64,000 nucleotides of DNA from positions 1-64,000 of the forward strand of contig CABYFB010000004.1 in the NCBI GenBank assembly GCA_902518165.1, in the 5' to 3' direction. The position numbers and the translations under genes are program-made. Origin of the DNA: an uncultured Pelagibacteraceae bacterium. GTDB lineage: Bacteria; Pseudomonadota; Alphaproteobacteria; Pelagibacterales; Pelagibacteraceae. The notes under the pieces were generated by a model that saw nothing but the letters and a program-made list of their open reading frames with translations, did no database searches and had not been told where the DNA came from. Shown one piece after another: positions 41,574-52,088 of this stretch (positions are counted from its first letter, which is position 1; the number at the start of each line of letters is the position of its first letter).

Positions 41574-42380
41574 ATGTTCTCATTTTTTAAAAAAAAAAAA
41601 ATTGTTAGTCATTTAAGGCTTACTGGTGTCATTGGAAATGTTGGAAAGTTTAAGCAAGGAATAGAATATTCCTCTCAAGAAGAAATGATAAAAAAAGCTT
41701 TTTCAGTAAAAAAAGCGGAAGCAGTTGCAATTTCAATTAATTCACCAGGTGGTTCACCCGTTCAATCACATCTAATATATAAATTTATTAGAGAACAATC
41801 TAAGAAAAATAAAAAAAAAGTATTAGTTTTTGCGGAAGATGTTGCTGCATCTGGAGGCTATCTAATTGCATGCGCAGGCGATGAGATTTATGCTAATGCA
41901 AGTTCAATAATCGGATCAATAGGAGTAATTTATTCTTCTTTTGGTTTTAAAGATTTAATTCAAAAAATTGGTGTTCAAAGAAGGGTTTATACTGCCGGAA
42001 AAAATAAAAGTACTCTAGATCCTTTTTTAGACGAGAAAGAAGAGGACATTCAAAGATTAAAAAATATCCAACTGGAACTTCACCAAGAATTTATTAATGT
42101 TGTAGAGGAAAGTAGATCAACAAAATTAAACAAAACGGATGTTGAACTTTTTTCCGGAGAATTTTGGTCTGGAAAAACATCCTTAAAACTTGGTTTGATA
42201 GATGGAATAGGGAACGCTGAACAAATACTAAGAGAAAAATTTGGTGAAGATGTTGAAATTAAAAAATTTGAAAAGTCTAAAGGATGGCTTGCCAAAAAAC
42301 TTTCATCTTCAGAAGACCATGCGGATAAATTGATTAGTGTTCTAGAAGAAAGATCTATTTGGCAAAAATATGGTTTCTAA
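41574..42380 (+). CDS. S49 family (SppA/SohB-like) signal peptide peptidase
   Basis: [53 protein letters not shown]. Confidence 0.93.
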   Translation: MFSFFKKKKIVSHLRLTGVIGNVGKFKQGIEYSSQEEMIKKAFSVKKAEAVAISINSPGGSPVQSHLIYKFIREQSKKNKKKVLVFAEDVAASGGYLIACAGDEIYANASSIIGSIGVIYSSFGFKDLIQKIGVQRRVYTAGKNKSTLDPFLDEKEEDIQRLKNIQLELHQEFINVVEESRSTKLNKTDVELFSGEFWSGKTSLKLGLIDGIGNAEQILREKFGEDVEIKKFEKSKGWLAKKLSSSEDHADKLISVLEERSIWQKYGF

Positions 42381-43254
42381 AAAAAAAACAAAAAATTTAA
42401 AACCATTTATTTCTTTTCAGGATACAATTTTAAATCTACAAAAGTACTGGTCAAAAAAAGGTTGTGTTATTTTACAACCATATGATTTAGAAGTTGGAGC
42501 AGGAACATTTCACCCCGCAACAACTCTAAAATCATTAGGTCCTAAACCTTGGAAAACAGCTTATGTTCAACCATCAAGAAGACCAACAGATGGAAGATAT
42601 GGAGAAAATCCTAATCGTTTACAACACTACTATCAATTTCAAGTGTTAATAAAACCTTCACCAAAAGATATTAAAAAAATGTACCTTAATAGCCTTTCAT
42701 CAATTGGTATTAAACATGAAGAGCACGATATCAGATTTGTAGAAGATGATTGGGAAAGTCCGACTTTAGGTGCTGCTGGTCTTGGATGGGAAGTATGGTG
42801 TGATGGTATGGAAGTTACTCAATTTACTTATTTTCAACAAATGGCAGGTATGGAATGCAATCCAATATCTGTTGAAATTACTTATGGATTAGAAAGATTA
42901 TGTATGTTCATTCAAAATAAAAAAAATATTTTTGATTTAATTTGGAACGATGAAGGAGTTTTATATAAAGATGTTTTTCATCAAGCTGAAAAAGAATTTT
43001 CTGCCTATAATTTTGAGTATGCAAATACTGATAACTTATTTAAAATTTTTGAAATGCTTGAAGGAGAAGCAAAATCTTTAATTGAAAAGAAAATTTCTCT
43101 TCCGGCATATGATCAATGTTTAAAGTCAAGTCATGTGTTTAATATTTTAGATGCTAGAGGAGTTATAAGTGTTGCTCAAAGAGCAGAATATATTGCAAGG
43201 ATCAGAGATCTGACAAAAGAAATTGGAAAAATCTGGGTAGAAACACAAAATTAA
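42370..43254 (+). CDS. glyQ: Glycine--tRNA ligase alpha subunit
   Basis: [46 protein letters not shown]. Confidence 0.98.
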   Translation: MVSKKKTKNLKPFISFQDTILNLQKYWSKKGCVILQPYDLEVGAGTFHPATTLKSLGPKPWKTAYVQPSRRPTDGRYGENPNRLQHYYQFQVLIKPSPKDIKKMYLNSLSSIGIKHEEHDIRFVEDDWESPTLGAAGLGWEVWCDGMEVTQFTYFQQMAGMECNPISVEITYGLERLCMFIQNKKNIFDLIWNDEGVLYKDVFHQAEKEFSAYNFEYANTDNLFKIFEMLEGEAKSLIEKKISLPAYDQCLKSSHVFNILDARGVISVAQRAEYIARIRDLTKEIGKIWVETQN

Positions 43255-43255
43255 A

Positions 43256-45319
43256 ATGTCTGAATTTTTTCTTGAGTTATTTAGCGAAGAAATACCTTCC
43301 AGATTACAAATTAATGCTAGGCATGATTTAATACAAATTTTAAAAAAATTTTTTGATGATAATGAAATTATAATAAAAGGTAAAATAAATATTTATTCAA
43401 TTCCTAATAGACTCATTGTTTATATTAACAAGATATCTAAAGATGTAACAAAAAAAGCTGAGGAAATAAGAGGTCCTAATATAAATGCTCCAGAAAAGGC
43501 TTTAGAAGGATTTTTAAAATCCAATAAAATAGGTAAAGAAAAAGTTACCAAAAAAAGCACTGACAAAGGTATATTCTTTTTTTACAATAAACCATCGCAA
43601 AAAATTAAAACATACGATTTATTAAAAGATAATATTGCAAGTTTGCTTTTAAAAATTTCCTGGAAAAAATCAATGAAATGGGGCAACCATAATTTATATT
43701 GGGGAAGACCATTAAAATCAATATTATGCTTATTTGATAAAAAAATAATTGAGTTTAAATTAAACCATTTACATAGTTCAAATAAAACTTTTATCAATAA
43801 AGATCTAGAAGATGAAGTAAAAAGTTTTAATGATTTTAAATCTTATATAAAATTTTTTAAACAAAAAGGAGTAATAATTGATCAAAATAAAAGAAAAGAA
43901 TTTATAACTAAAGAAATAAATAAGGTAACTAATCAAAAAAAAATCCATATAAACTTTAATGAAAAACTTCTAGAAGAAATTACAAATATCGTTGAAAAAC
44001 CAAAAATTTTAGTATGTGAGTTTAACAAGAAATTTTTAGAAATTCCCCAAGAAATACTTATTATTACAATGCAACATCACCAAAAATATTTTCCAACATT
44101 TGATAATAAAAATAAAATAACAAATAATTTTATAGTTGTGGCAGATTGCAAGGACAGTAAAGGATTAGTTAAATTAGGAAATCAAAATGTTGTGGAAGCT
44201 AGATTGACAGATGCAGAATTTTTTTGGAATAGAAATAAGTCTCAAAATTTAATTAAGCAGGTATCTAAATTGAAGCAAATTAATTATTTTAAAGGATTGG
44301 GAAGTTATTTTGATAAAATACAAAGAGTAAGAAAACTTAGCGGAATAATATCGGATGAACTTTTAATAAGTAAAGAAAAGATAGAAATTGCCTCTTCAAT
44401 TTGCAAAGTAGATTTGATGTCGGATTTAGTTGCAGAGTTTCCTGAATTGCAAGGTGTAATGGGTGGATACTTTGCTAGAGAGCAAGGTTTTGATGAAGAA
44501 ATAAGCTTAGCTGTGTCAGAACATTACTTACCAAATGGTATTGATAGTAAAGTACCAAAAAAACCATATAGTATAGCATTATCATTAAGTGATAAAATCG
44601 ACTCTCTAGTTGGATTTTTTGGAATTAATCTTAAACCAACTAGTTCAAAAGACCCTTATGCATTAAGGAGAATGACTATTAGTTTATTGAGGTTAATAAT
44701 TGAAAATCAAAAAAAAATAAAATTAAGAGATCTAATAAATTATTCAATAAATTTGTACAAAGAACAAAATTACTCTTTTGACTCAAAATTATTAAATGAT
44801 GAATTAGGAGACTTTATTTTAGATAGATTAAAATACTATTTGAAAGAAAAAGATATTAGATCGGATATTATTGAATGTTCTATTAATTCACATGGAATTG
44901 ATGATTTACTAAAAATATTTAATAAATCATTAAATTTGAATAAAAATATTAAAAAAGATTTTGGTATTGATGTTATTGCGATTTATAAAAGATCTGCAAA
45001 CATTTTGAATAATGAAAGAAAATCAAAATTAGATATTGTGGGTTCCGCTGATCCTGGTCTCTTTAAAAATGATTACGAAAAGAACCTCTATAAAAAAATA
45101 CATACTATAAGAAAGTATTTTTCAAGTATAGGTAGAGAAGAGAATTATGATGAAAGTCTTAAAACTCTTTCAAGTGCTAAAACCGAGGTTAATGAGTTTT
45201 TTGATAATGTAATAGTTAATGATCAAGAAGAAATAATTAAGAAAAACAGACTAGAACTTTTAAAAATGTTGTGTAAAAGCTTCGATAATTATTTTAACTT
45301 TTCAAAAATAGAAGCATAA
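43256..45319 (+). CDS. glyS: Glycine--tRNA ligase beta subunit
   Basis: FFLELFSEEIPSRLQ; MKWGNHNLYWGRPLKSIL; LQGVMGGYFAREQG; DPYALRRMTISLLR. Confidence 0.97.
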   Translation: MSEFFLELFSEEIPSRLQINARHDLIQILKKFFDDNEIIIKGKINIYSIPNRLIVYINKISKDVTKKAEEIRGPNINAPEKALEGFLKSNKIGKEKVTKKSTDKGIFFFYNKPSQKIKTYDLLKDNIASLLLKISWKKSMKWGNHNLYWGRPLKSILCLFDKKIIEFKLNHLHSSNKTFINKDLEDEVKSFNDFKSYIKFFKQKGVIIDQNKRKEFITKEINKVTNQKKIHINFNEKLLEEITNIVEKPKILVCEFNKKFLEIPQEILIITMQHHQKYFPTFDNKNKITNNFIVVADCKDSKGLVKLGNQNVVEARLTDAEFFWNRNKSQNLIKQVSKLKQINYFKGLGSYFDKIQRVRKLSGIISDELLISKEKIEIASSICKVDLMSDLVAEFPELQGVMGGYFAREQGFDEEISLAVSEHYLPNGIDSKVPKKPYSIALSLSDKIDSLVGFFGINLKPTSSKDPYALRRMTISLLRLIIENQKKIKLRDLINYSINLYKEQNYSFDSKLLNDELGDFILDRLKYYLKEKDIRSDIIECSINSHGIDDLLKIFNKSLNLNKNIKKDFGIDVIAIYKRSANILNNERKSKLDIVGSADPGLFKNDYEKNLYKKIHTIRKYFSSIGREENYDESLKTLSSAKTEVNEFFDNVIVNDQEEIIKKNRLELLKMLCKSFDNYFNFSKIEA

Positions 45320-47983
45320 ATGCCAAAATTAGTTTTTAATTTTAAATCTAAAGACACAAAAAAAATAAAAATCCCAAAAAATATTTTAGGAGGCAAAGGT
45401 GCAAATTTGTCAGAAATGGGAAGGATGGGGCTGCCTGTCCCACCAGGATTTACAATTTCTACTGAAGCATGTGATTTATTTTATAAAAATAAAAAGAAAT
45501 TAAAGACTAAAATCATAAATGAAATAAATAGAGAGTTAAAAAACATTGAAAAAGACTCTGGTAAAAAATTTGGAGATTTGAAAAACCCTTTGTTGTTATC
45601 TGTAAGATCTGGTGCAAGGGTTTCCATGCCAGGCATGATGGATACAATTTTAAATCTTGGACTAAATGATAAAACTGTTATTGCTTTAGCAAATAAAACG
45701 TCAAATATGAGATTTGCAAAAGATAGTTATAGAAGATTTATACAAATGTATGCAAATGTTGTTATGGGTGTTCAAAGTTATAATTTTGAAGAACTAATTG
45801 AAAATTATAAACTTACAAAAGGTGTATTATTAGATACTGATTTGGATGAAAATGACTGGGATGGATTGATTAAAGACTTTAAAAATATTGTAAAAGAAAA
45901 AACCAAAAAGGATTTTCCTCAAAATATTAATGAACAATTAATAGGTGCAATTAGTGCAGTCTTTTTGTCATGGGAGAGTAACAGAGCAAAGGTTTATAGA
46001 AAATTAAATCATATACCATCTGAGTGGGGAACTGCAGTAAATGTACAGTCCATGGTTTTTGGTAATATGGGTGATGATTGTGCGACAGGTGTTGTATTCA
46101 CACGTAATCCATCAAATGGAATTAATGAAATCTATGGCGAATATTTAATAAATGCTCAAGGAGAAGATGTTGTTGCGGGAACAAGGACCCCCCAACATAT
46201 AACTAAGAAAGCTAGAGAAGATGCAAAAGAAACACTTCTTTCAATGGAAGAGTCTTTGCCTAAAGTTTACAAAAATCTAAAAAATATTCTTATTAAATTA
46301 GAGAAACATTATAAAGATATGCAGGATGTAGAGTTCACAGTCGAAAATAATAAGTTGTGGATGTTGCAAACTAGATCAGGAAAAAGAACTGCAAAATCAT
46401 CAGTCAAAATTGCTGTCGATATGGAAAGAGAAAAACTCATCACGAAAAAAGAGGCTGTGCTCAGAGTACAACCAGATTCATTAGATACTTTGCTTCATCC
46501 AACTTTAGATGAAACAGCGAATTTAGAAGTAATAGCCAAAGGCCTTCCTGCTTCTCCGGGAGCAGCTAGTGGAAAAGTAGTATTTACATCTGATGAGGCT
46601 GAAAGATTAAATGGAATGATGCAAAATACAATCCTAGTAAGAGTAGAAACATCACCTGAAGATATCAATGGAATGCATGCAGCTAAAGGAATTCTTACTG
46701 CAAGAGGAGGGATGACCAGCCATGCTGCAGTAGTTGCAAGAGGTATGGGCAGACCTTGTGTATCTGGCTCAAGCGAAATAGAAATAGATTACCAAAATAA
46801 AATTTTTAAAACAAAAAATAATGAAATTAAAGAAGGCGATATAATTACTATTGATGGATCAACTGGTAGAATTATAAAAGGAGAAGTTAAAACCATTAAA
46901 CCTGAAATTTCAGGAGATTTTTCTAAACTTATGAGCTGGGCTGATAAATTCAGAAAATTAAAAATTAGAGCGAATTCTGAAACACCTCTAGATAGTAAAA
47001 CTGCTAGGGAATTTGGAGCTGAAGGAATAGGTCTTTGTAGAACTGAACATATGTTTTTTGATGAAGAGCGAATTTTATCTGTAAGAGAAATGATATTATC
47101 AAAATCAAAAGAAGATAGGGCTAATGCTTTAAAGAAACTCCTTCCTTTTCAAAAAAAAGATTTTATTGATATCTTTAAAATTATGAATGGTCTCCCTGTT
47201 ACAGTTAGATTATTAGATCCACCACTTCATGAATTTTTACCAAAAAATCAAAAAGAAATTAGCGATGTAGCAAATGCTTTAAATATCAAAAGTTCTGAAT
47301 TAGAGGGTAGAATAACAGAACTGCACGAACAAAATCCAATGCTCGGTCATAGAGGTTGTAGATTAGGTATATCATTCCCAGAAATATATGAGATGCAGTG
47401 TACAGCTATTTTTCATGCATTAGTTGAATGTAAAAAACTAAACATAAAATCTATTATTCCAGAGATCATGATACCTTTGGTATCAACTGAAGCAGAAATA
47501 AAAATAATGAAAGATTTAGTAATTAGAGTTGCAAAAGAAGTTGAAAACAAAACTAAAACAAAACTAAATTTTTTAGTGGGCACAATGATTGAACTCCCAA
47601 GAGCTGCAATCAAAGCAGATGATATATCTAGACATGCAGAATTTTTTAGTTTTGGTACAAATGATTTAACACAAACAACTTTTGGAATTAGCAGAGATGA
47701 TAGTGGTAAGTTTTTAAATGATTATATTGATAATAAAATTTTTGATGTTGATCCATTTGTTTCTATAGATGAAGGAGTTGGCGATTTGATAGAAATAGCA
47801 ACAAAAAAAGGTAGAAAATTTAACAAAAAAATTAAACTTGGTATATGCGGTGAACACGGAGGTGATCCTAAAAGTATCGACTTTTGTGCACGAGCTGGTT
47901 TAGATTATGTATCCTGTTCACCTTATAGAGTACCTGTCGCAAGGCTTGCTGCCGCTCAAGCTCAATTAAAAAAATTAAACTAA
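45320..47983 (+). CDS. ppdK: Pyruvate, phosphate dikinase
   Basis: GGKGANLSEMGRMGLPVPPGFTIS; GILTARGGMTSHAAVVARGMGRPCV; GICGEHGGDPKSIDF. Confidence 0.98.
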   Translation: MPKLVFNFKSKDTKKIKIPKNILGGKGANLSEMGRMGLPVPPGFTISTEACDLFYKNKKKLKTKIINEINRELKNIEKDSGKKFGDLKNPLLLSVRSGARVSMPGMMDTILNLGLNDKTVIALANKTSNMRFAKDSYRRFIQMYANVVMGVQSYNFEELIENYKLTKGVLLDTDLDENDWDGLIKDFKNIVKEKTKKDFPQNINEQLIGAISAVFLSWESNRAKVYRKLNHIPSEWGTAVNVQSMVFGNMGDDCATGVVFTRNPSNGINEIYGEYLINAQGEDVVAGTRTPQHITKKAREDAKETLLSMEESLPKVYKNLKNILIKLEKHYKDMQDVEFTVENNKLWMLQTRSGKRTAKSSVKIAVDMEREKLITKKEAVLRVQPDSLDTLLHPTLDETANLEVIAKGLPASPGAASGKVVFTSDEAERLNGMMQNTILVRVETSPEDINGMHAAKGILTARGGMTSHAAVVARGMGRPCVSGSSEIEIDYQNKIFKTKNNEIKEGDIITIDGSTGRIIKGEVKTIKPEISGDFSKLMSWADKFRKLKIRANSETPLDSKTAREFGAEGIGLCRTEHMFFDEERILSVREMILSKSKEDRANALKKLLPFQKKDFIDIFKIMNGLPVTVRLLDPPLHEFLPKNQKEISDVANALNIKSSELEGRITELHEQNPMLGHRGCRLGISFPEIYEMQCTAIFHALVECKKLNIKSIIPEIMIPLVSTEAEIKIMKDLVIRVAKEVENKTKTKLNFLVGTMIELPRAAIKADDISRHAEFFSFGTNDLTQTTFGISRDDSGKFLNDYIDNKIFDVDPFVSIDEGVGDLIEIATKKGRKFNKKIKLGICGEHGGDPKSIDFCARAGLDYVSCSPYRVPVARLAAAQAQLKKLN

Positions 47984-47986
47984 AAT

Positions 47987-48823
47987 TTATATTTCCAATT
48001 TTAAGTCTAATGCATCGATTGAGTGAGTTAAAGATCCTATGGAAATTCTATCTACACCAGTAGAGGAAACATTTTTAACATTGTTTAAGTTAATACCTCC
48101 TGACGCTTCAGTTTCATAAAATTTCCCAGACATTTTGACTGCTTTTTTTAAATTTTTTAAATTCATATTATCTAATAAAATTCTATCAAATTTCAGACCC
48201 AATATTCTCTTTAACTGAGATAAATTATCAACTTCTACTGTAATTTTTTTTCTTCCTTTATTTTTGATGGCTCTTTGAATTAAATTTTCAAAATTTTTTT
48301 CAGAACTTATATGATTATCTTTAATTAAGTATTCATCACTTAAGTTAAATCTGTGGTTTGTTCCACCACCTAATTTAACAGCATATTTTTGGATTACTCT
48401 AAGATTTGGTATCGTTTTTCTTGTGCAGCATATTTTGGTTTTTTTTCCTACTTTTTTTACAAACATATTTGTTTTTGTTGCTATTCCAGAAATATGAGAA
48501 ACAAAGTTTAATGCTACTCTCTCACCAGTTAAAATATTTTTTAGGTCACCTTCAATAGTCGCAACTACCTCACCTTTTTTAATTCGAGATCCATCTTTTT
48601 TTTTATTTTTAAATTTTATTTTTTTATCAATTAATTTAAAAGTTTCTTTTGCAAATTCTACACCACCCAAAATACCTTTTTGGTTACTTATCATTTTAAC
48701 TTTTTTTTTTATATTTTTAATAATTAGTTCTGAAGTAATATCGCCTGATGGATATAAGTCCTCATTTAAAGCTAATTTACACGAAGATTTTATAAAATTT
48801 TTACTTAATTGAATTTTAGACAC
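47987..48823 (-). CDS. nadC: Nicotinate-nucleotide diphosphorylase (carboxylating)
   Basis: LTGERVALNFVSHISGIATKTNMFV; CCTRKTIPNLRVIQKYAVKLGGGTNHRFNLSDEYLIKDNHI. Confidence 0.96.
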   Translation of the reverse strand: MSKIQLSKNFIKSSCKLALNEDLYPSGDITSELIIKNIKKKVKMISNQKGILGGVEFAKETFKLIDKKIKFKNKKKDGSRIKKGEVVATIEGDLKNILTGERVALNFVSHISGIATKTNMFVKKVGKKTKICCTRKTIPNLRVIQKYAVKLGGGTNHRFNLSDEYLIKDNHISSEKNFENLIQRAIKNKGRKKITVEVDNLSQLKRILGLKFDRILLDNMNLKNLKKAVKMSGKFYETEASGGINLNNVKNVSSTGVDRISIGSLTHSIDALDLKLEI

Positions 48824-48828
48824 AGATT

Positions 48829-49818
48829 TTATCTGCCTATTTCTGCCATTCTCTCTACAGATTTTCTTGCTTTTTGAATTGTCTCATTTTCCAAAATTAA
48901 TTCATTAGTTTCATTTTCTAAACAATCTAATATTTTAGGCAAAGTAATTCTTTTCATATGAGGACAAAGATTACATGGTCTAATAAATTCAACATTTGGA
49001 TTATCAATTTGGACATTGTCACTCATTGAGCATTCCGTGACCATCATAACTTTTTCTGGCTGATTATCTCTTACATATTTAATCATTCCACTTGTAGAAC
49101 CAGCAAAATCAGATGCTTGTATTACATCAGGAGGACATTCAGGATGTGCTATTATTTTTATGCCTGGATTAGCTTTTCTAATATCATTAATTTCTTGATC
49201 ATTGAATTTTTCATGCACTTCACAAGTTCCCTTCCATGAAATAATTTCTATATCAGTTTGTGAAGCAACATATTTAGCTAAAAAATCATCAGGTAAAAAT
49301 ATTACTTTTTTTACGCCTAATGATTCTACAATTTTCACTGCATTTGCAGATGTACAACAAACATCAGTTTCAGCTTTAACATCAGCAGATGTATTTACAT
49401 ACGAGACCACTGGAACACCAGGATATTGTTTTTTTAGATTTCTAACATCATCACCCGTTATAGATGAAGATAATGAACAGCCTGCTTTCATATCTGGTAA
49501 CAAAACTTTTTTTTCGGGACTCATTAATTTTGCGGTTTCAGCCATAAAATGAACTCCACACATTACAATTATATCTGCTTTTGTTTTTGCAGCTTCTATT
49601 GCTAACGCTAAAGAATCTGCAGAAAAATCTGAAATGCCGTGATAAATTTCTGGCGTTTGATAATTGTGAGCAAGAATTACTGCATTCTTCTCTTTCTTCA
49701 ATTTATTAATTTTATAAATATAAGGCGCATGTGTAGCCCATTCTATCTCAGGAATTTTTTTTGATACTTTGTTATAAATTGAACTTGTTGCTTTTTTTAT
49801 TTCACTGGTAAATTCCAT
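48829..49818 (-). CDS. nadA: Quinolinate synthase
   Basis: VILAHNYQTPEIYHGISDFSADSLALAIEA; CGVHFMAETAKLMSPEKKVLLPDMKAGCSLS. Confidence 0.97.
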   Translation of the reverse strand: MEFTSEIKKATSSIYNKVSKKIPEIEWATHAPYIYKINKLKKEKNAVILAHNYQTPEIYHGISDFSADSLALAIEAAKTKADIIVMCGVHFMAETAKLMSPEKKVLLPDMKAGCSLSSSITGDDVRNLKKQYPGVPVVSYVNTSADVKAETDVCCTSANAVKIVESLGVKKVIFLPDDFLAKYVASQTDIEIISWKGTCEVHEKFNDQEINDIRKANPGIKIIAHPECPPDVIQASDFAGSTSGMIKYVRDNQPEKVMMVTECSMSDNVQIDNPNVEFIRPCNLCPHMKRITLPKILDCLENETNELILENETIQKARKSVERMAEIGR

Positions 49819-49876
49819 AAAAAAAACTTATCAACTTGAAATAGAATTGTCATTCATTTAATCTGACGCATAACAT

Positions 49877-49962
49877 GCGGTCATGCTGAAACTGGTAGAC
49901 AGGCACGGTTGAGGGCCGTGTGGGCCTAGCCCATGAGAGTTCGAGTCTCTCTGACCGCACCA
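49877..49962 (+). tRNA. tRNA-Leu (GAG anticodon)
   Basis: GCGGTCATGCTGAAACTGGTAGAC...CACGGTTGAGGGCCGTG...GTTCGAGTCTCTCTGACCGCACCA; long variable arm, encoded CCA. Confidence 0.94.
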
Positions 49963-49979
49963 AAAACAAATATTTATTA

Positions 49980-50240
49980 AGGGGCGTTCTGTTGCCAGGT
50001 GCCCCAAACCCCGTAACTTAATTAATAAATTAATTAAGCTGCAAGTGCGTAACTTTCGTTAGCATTTATAAATTAGCCCTTCACGGCGGAACAATACCGA
50101 ACGAAAGAATAACTTTTAGTCATCCGTCGATCCTAATTCACCCCCATAAGTTGAAAATGGTGGAGGTGGTGGGTACTGCCCCCACGTCCGTAATGGTTAT
50201 TACGAAATTCGTTTATCGTCATAGTTGGAAAACCAACATT
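49980..50240 (-). ncRNA. ssrA: Circularly permuted two-piece tmRNA (outer ends approximate)
   Basis: Minus strand: acceptor piece ending GTGGG-GGCAGTA-CCCAC-CACCTCC-A-CCA, then 12 nt, then coding piece GGGGGTGAATTAGGATCGACGG...; tag GCTAACGAAAGTTACGCACTTGCAGCTTAA = ANESYALAA*. Confidence 0.93.
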
Positions 50241-50281
50241 AATAATATAAAACCAAATTCAATAGATTCAATAAATTATTC

Positions 50282-51229
50282 ATGAAGTTAACCGACGAAC
50301 AAATAAAAGAAATAAAAGACCAACAATCTCAACAAAATTCAACAAAAAGAGTCACAGCTCCAGAACTTGAAAAAATTCTGTACGATGCAATTCCAATATT
50401 AGATCATGGTTTTATAAGAGTTGTTGACTATATGGGTGATGATACCTCCGTAGTTCAATCAGCTAGAGTTTCTTATGGAAAAGGCACAAAGAAAGTTTCA
50501 ACAGATGCTGGTTTAATAAAATATTTGATGAGACATTGGCACAGCACTCCTTTTGAAATGTGTGAAATAAAATATCATGTAAAGCTACCAATATTTATAG
50601 CTAGACAATGGATTAGACATAGAACAGCAAATGTAAATGAATACTCAGCAAGATACTCGATTTTAGATAAAGAATTTTATCTACCTGAGCCTCAACATCT
50701 TGCTGCTCAATCACAGAGTAATAGACAAGGTAGAGGTGATATTTTAGATGGAGAAAAAGCAAAAAAAGTTTTGAATTTGTTAAAAGGAGATGCTGAACAA
50801 ACTTATAATAATTATGAAACTATGCTTAATGAAAGATATGATGGATCAACAATAGACGAAAATGCCGTAGGTTTAGCAAGAGAGCTTGCTAGAATGAACT
50901 TAACATTAAATACTTATACTCAATGGTATTGGAAAACAGATTTATTAAATCTGATGAATTTTTTGAGGCTCAGAGCAGATCATCATGCACAGTACGAGAT
51001 TAGAGCTTATGCTGATGCTATGCTTGATACTGTTAAAAAATGGGTACCAATAACTTATGAAGCTTTTATGGATTATAGGGTTGGTGGAACAGAAGTTTCT
51101 GCAAAAGGAAAAATTATTATTCAAAAACTTATAAAAGGTGAAAATGTTTCTATCGATGACACAGGTTTATCGAAAAGAGAATGGAACGAACTTATGGAAG
51201 CTTTTGATCTTAAAGATAAATTGATTTAA
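50282..51229 (+). CDS. thyX: Flavin-dependent thymidylate synthase
   Basis: [22 protein letters not shown] (ThyX motif). Confidence 0.98.
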   Translation: MKLTDEQIKEIKDQQSQQNSTKRVTAPELEKILYDAIPILDHGFIRVVDYMGDDTSVVQSARVSYGKGTKKVSTDAGLIKYLMRHWHSTPFEMCEIKYHVKLPIFIARQWIRHRTANVNEYSARYSILDKEFYLPEPQHLAAQSQSNRQGRGDILDGEKAKKVLNLLKGDAEQTYNNYETMLNERYDGSTIDENAVGLARELARMNLTLNTYTQWYWKTDLLNLMNFLRLRADHHAQYEIRAYADAMLDTVKKWVPITYEAFMDYRVGGTEVSAKGKIIIQKLIKGENVSIDDTGLSKREWNELMEAFDLKDKLI

Positions 51230-52034
51230 TTTTTTCGGCAAACTTAAAATATATTTTTGATATCTCATGATTTGGTTTGCTTTCAACAATAGGTGAACCC
51301 AAATCTCCTTGTTTTCCAACTTCAGGATCAATTGGTATTTCTCCCATAAAATCTTTTTTAAATTCTTCAGCAGTCTTTTTGACACCCCCTTCACCGAATA
51401 TTGCATATTTTTTCCCATCATCTCCAACGAAATGACTCATATTATCTATAAGTCCTAATATTTTTACTTTAAGTTTATCAAACATCCTTATTCCACGTTT
51501 TACATCCTGTAAGGCTATTTCTTGCGGTGTAGATATTATAATTACTCCATCCATGTTAATTTCTTGTGCAAAAGTCAATTGCGTATCTCCAGTTCCTGGT
51601 GGCATGTCAACAATTAAAAAGTCTAAATTTTCCCACAAAACTTTTTGTGTAAATGTTTTTATCGCAGAAATTACCATTGGACCCCGCCAAATCATTGGTG
51701 TTTGCTCTTCTGTTAAAAATCCTATGGACATACATTGAATTCCATATTTTAAAATTGGCTTTAATTTCTGCCCATCACTTTCAGGCTTTTCATTTATAGA
51801 GAATAATTTTGGCAATGATGGTCCATATATATCTGCGTCAAGCAAACCTACACTTAAGTCCATTTTTTTTAATGCCAAAGCAAGATTCGAGGCAAATGTT
51901 GACTTTCCAACTCCTCCCTTTGCACTTGAGATTGCAATTGTAAACTTTGTTCCAATAATTGGGTTCCTTCTAAAGGTTTTTGGCTCAGTTTTTGCCTTTG
52001 TTGTGTCACTTAAACCTACTTTTTTATTGTCCAT
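51210..52034 (-). CDS. Mrp/ApbC-family Fe-S cluster carrier ATPase
   Basis: [61 protein letters not shown]. Confidence 0.96.
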   Translation of the reverse strand: MDNKKVGLSDTTKAKTEPKTFRRNPIIGTKFTIAISSAKGGVGKSTFASNLALALKKMDLSVGLLDADIYGPSLPKLFSINEKPESDGQKLKPILKYGIQCMSIGFLTEEQTPMIWRGPMVISAIKTFTQKVLWENLDFLIVDMPPGTGDTQLTFAQEINMDGVIIISTPQEIALQDVKRGIRMFDKLKVKILGLIDNMSHFVGDDGKKYAIFGEGGVKKTAEEFKKDFMGEIPIDPEVGKQGDLGSPIVESKPNHEISKIYFKFAEKIKSIYL

Positions 52035-52065
52035 AATTTACCATTACCTTGTTTTTACTAATAAA

Positions 52066-52083
52066 GACACTATATAGAGTGTC
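52066..52083. promoter_or_regulatory. Inverted repeat GACACT-ATATAG-AGTGTC upstream of hflK
   Basis: Perfect 6-bp arms, ends 5 bp before hflK ATG in divergent mrp/hflK gap. Confidence 0.45.
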
Positions 52084-52088
52084 GTATT

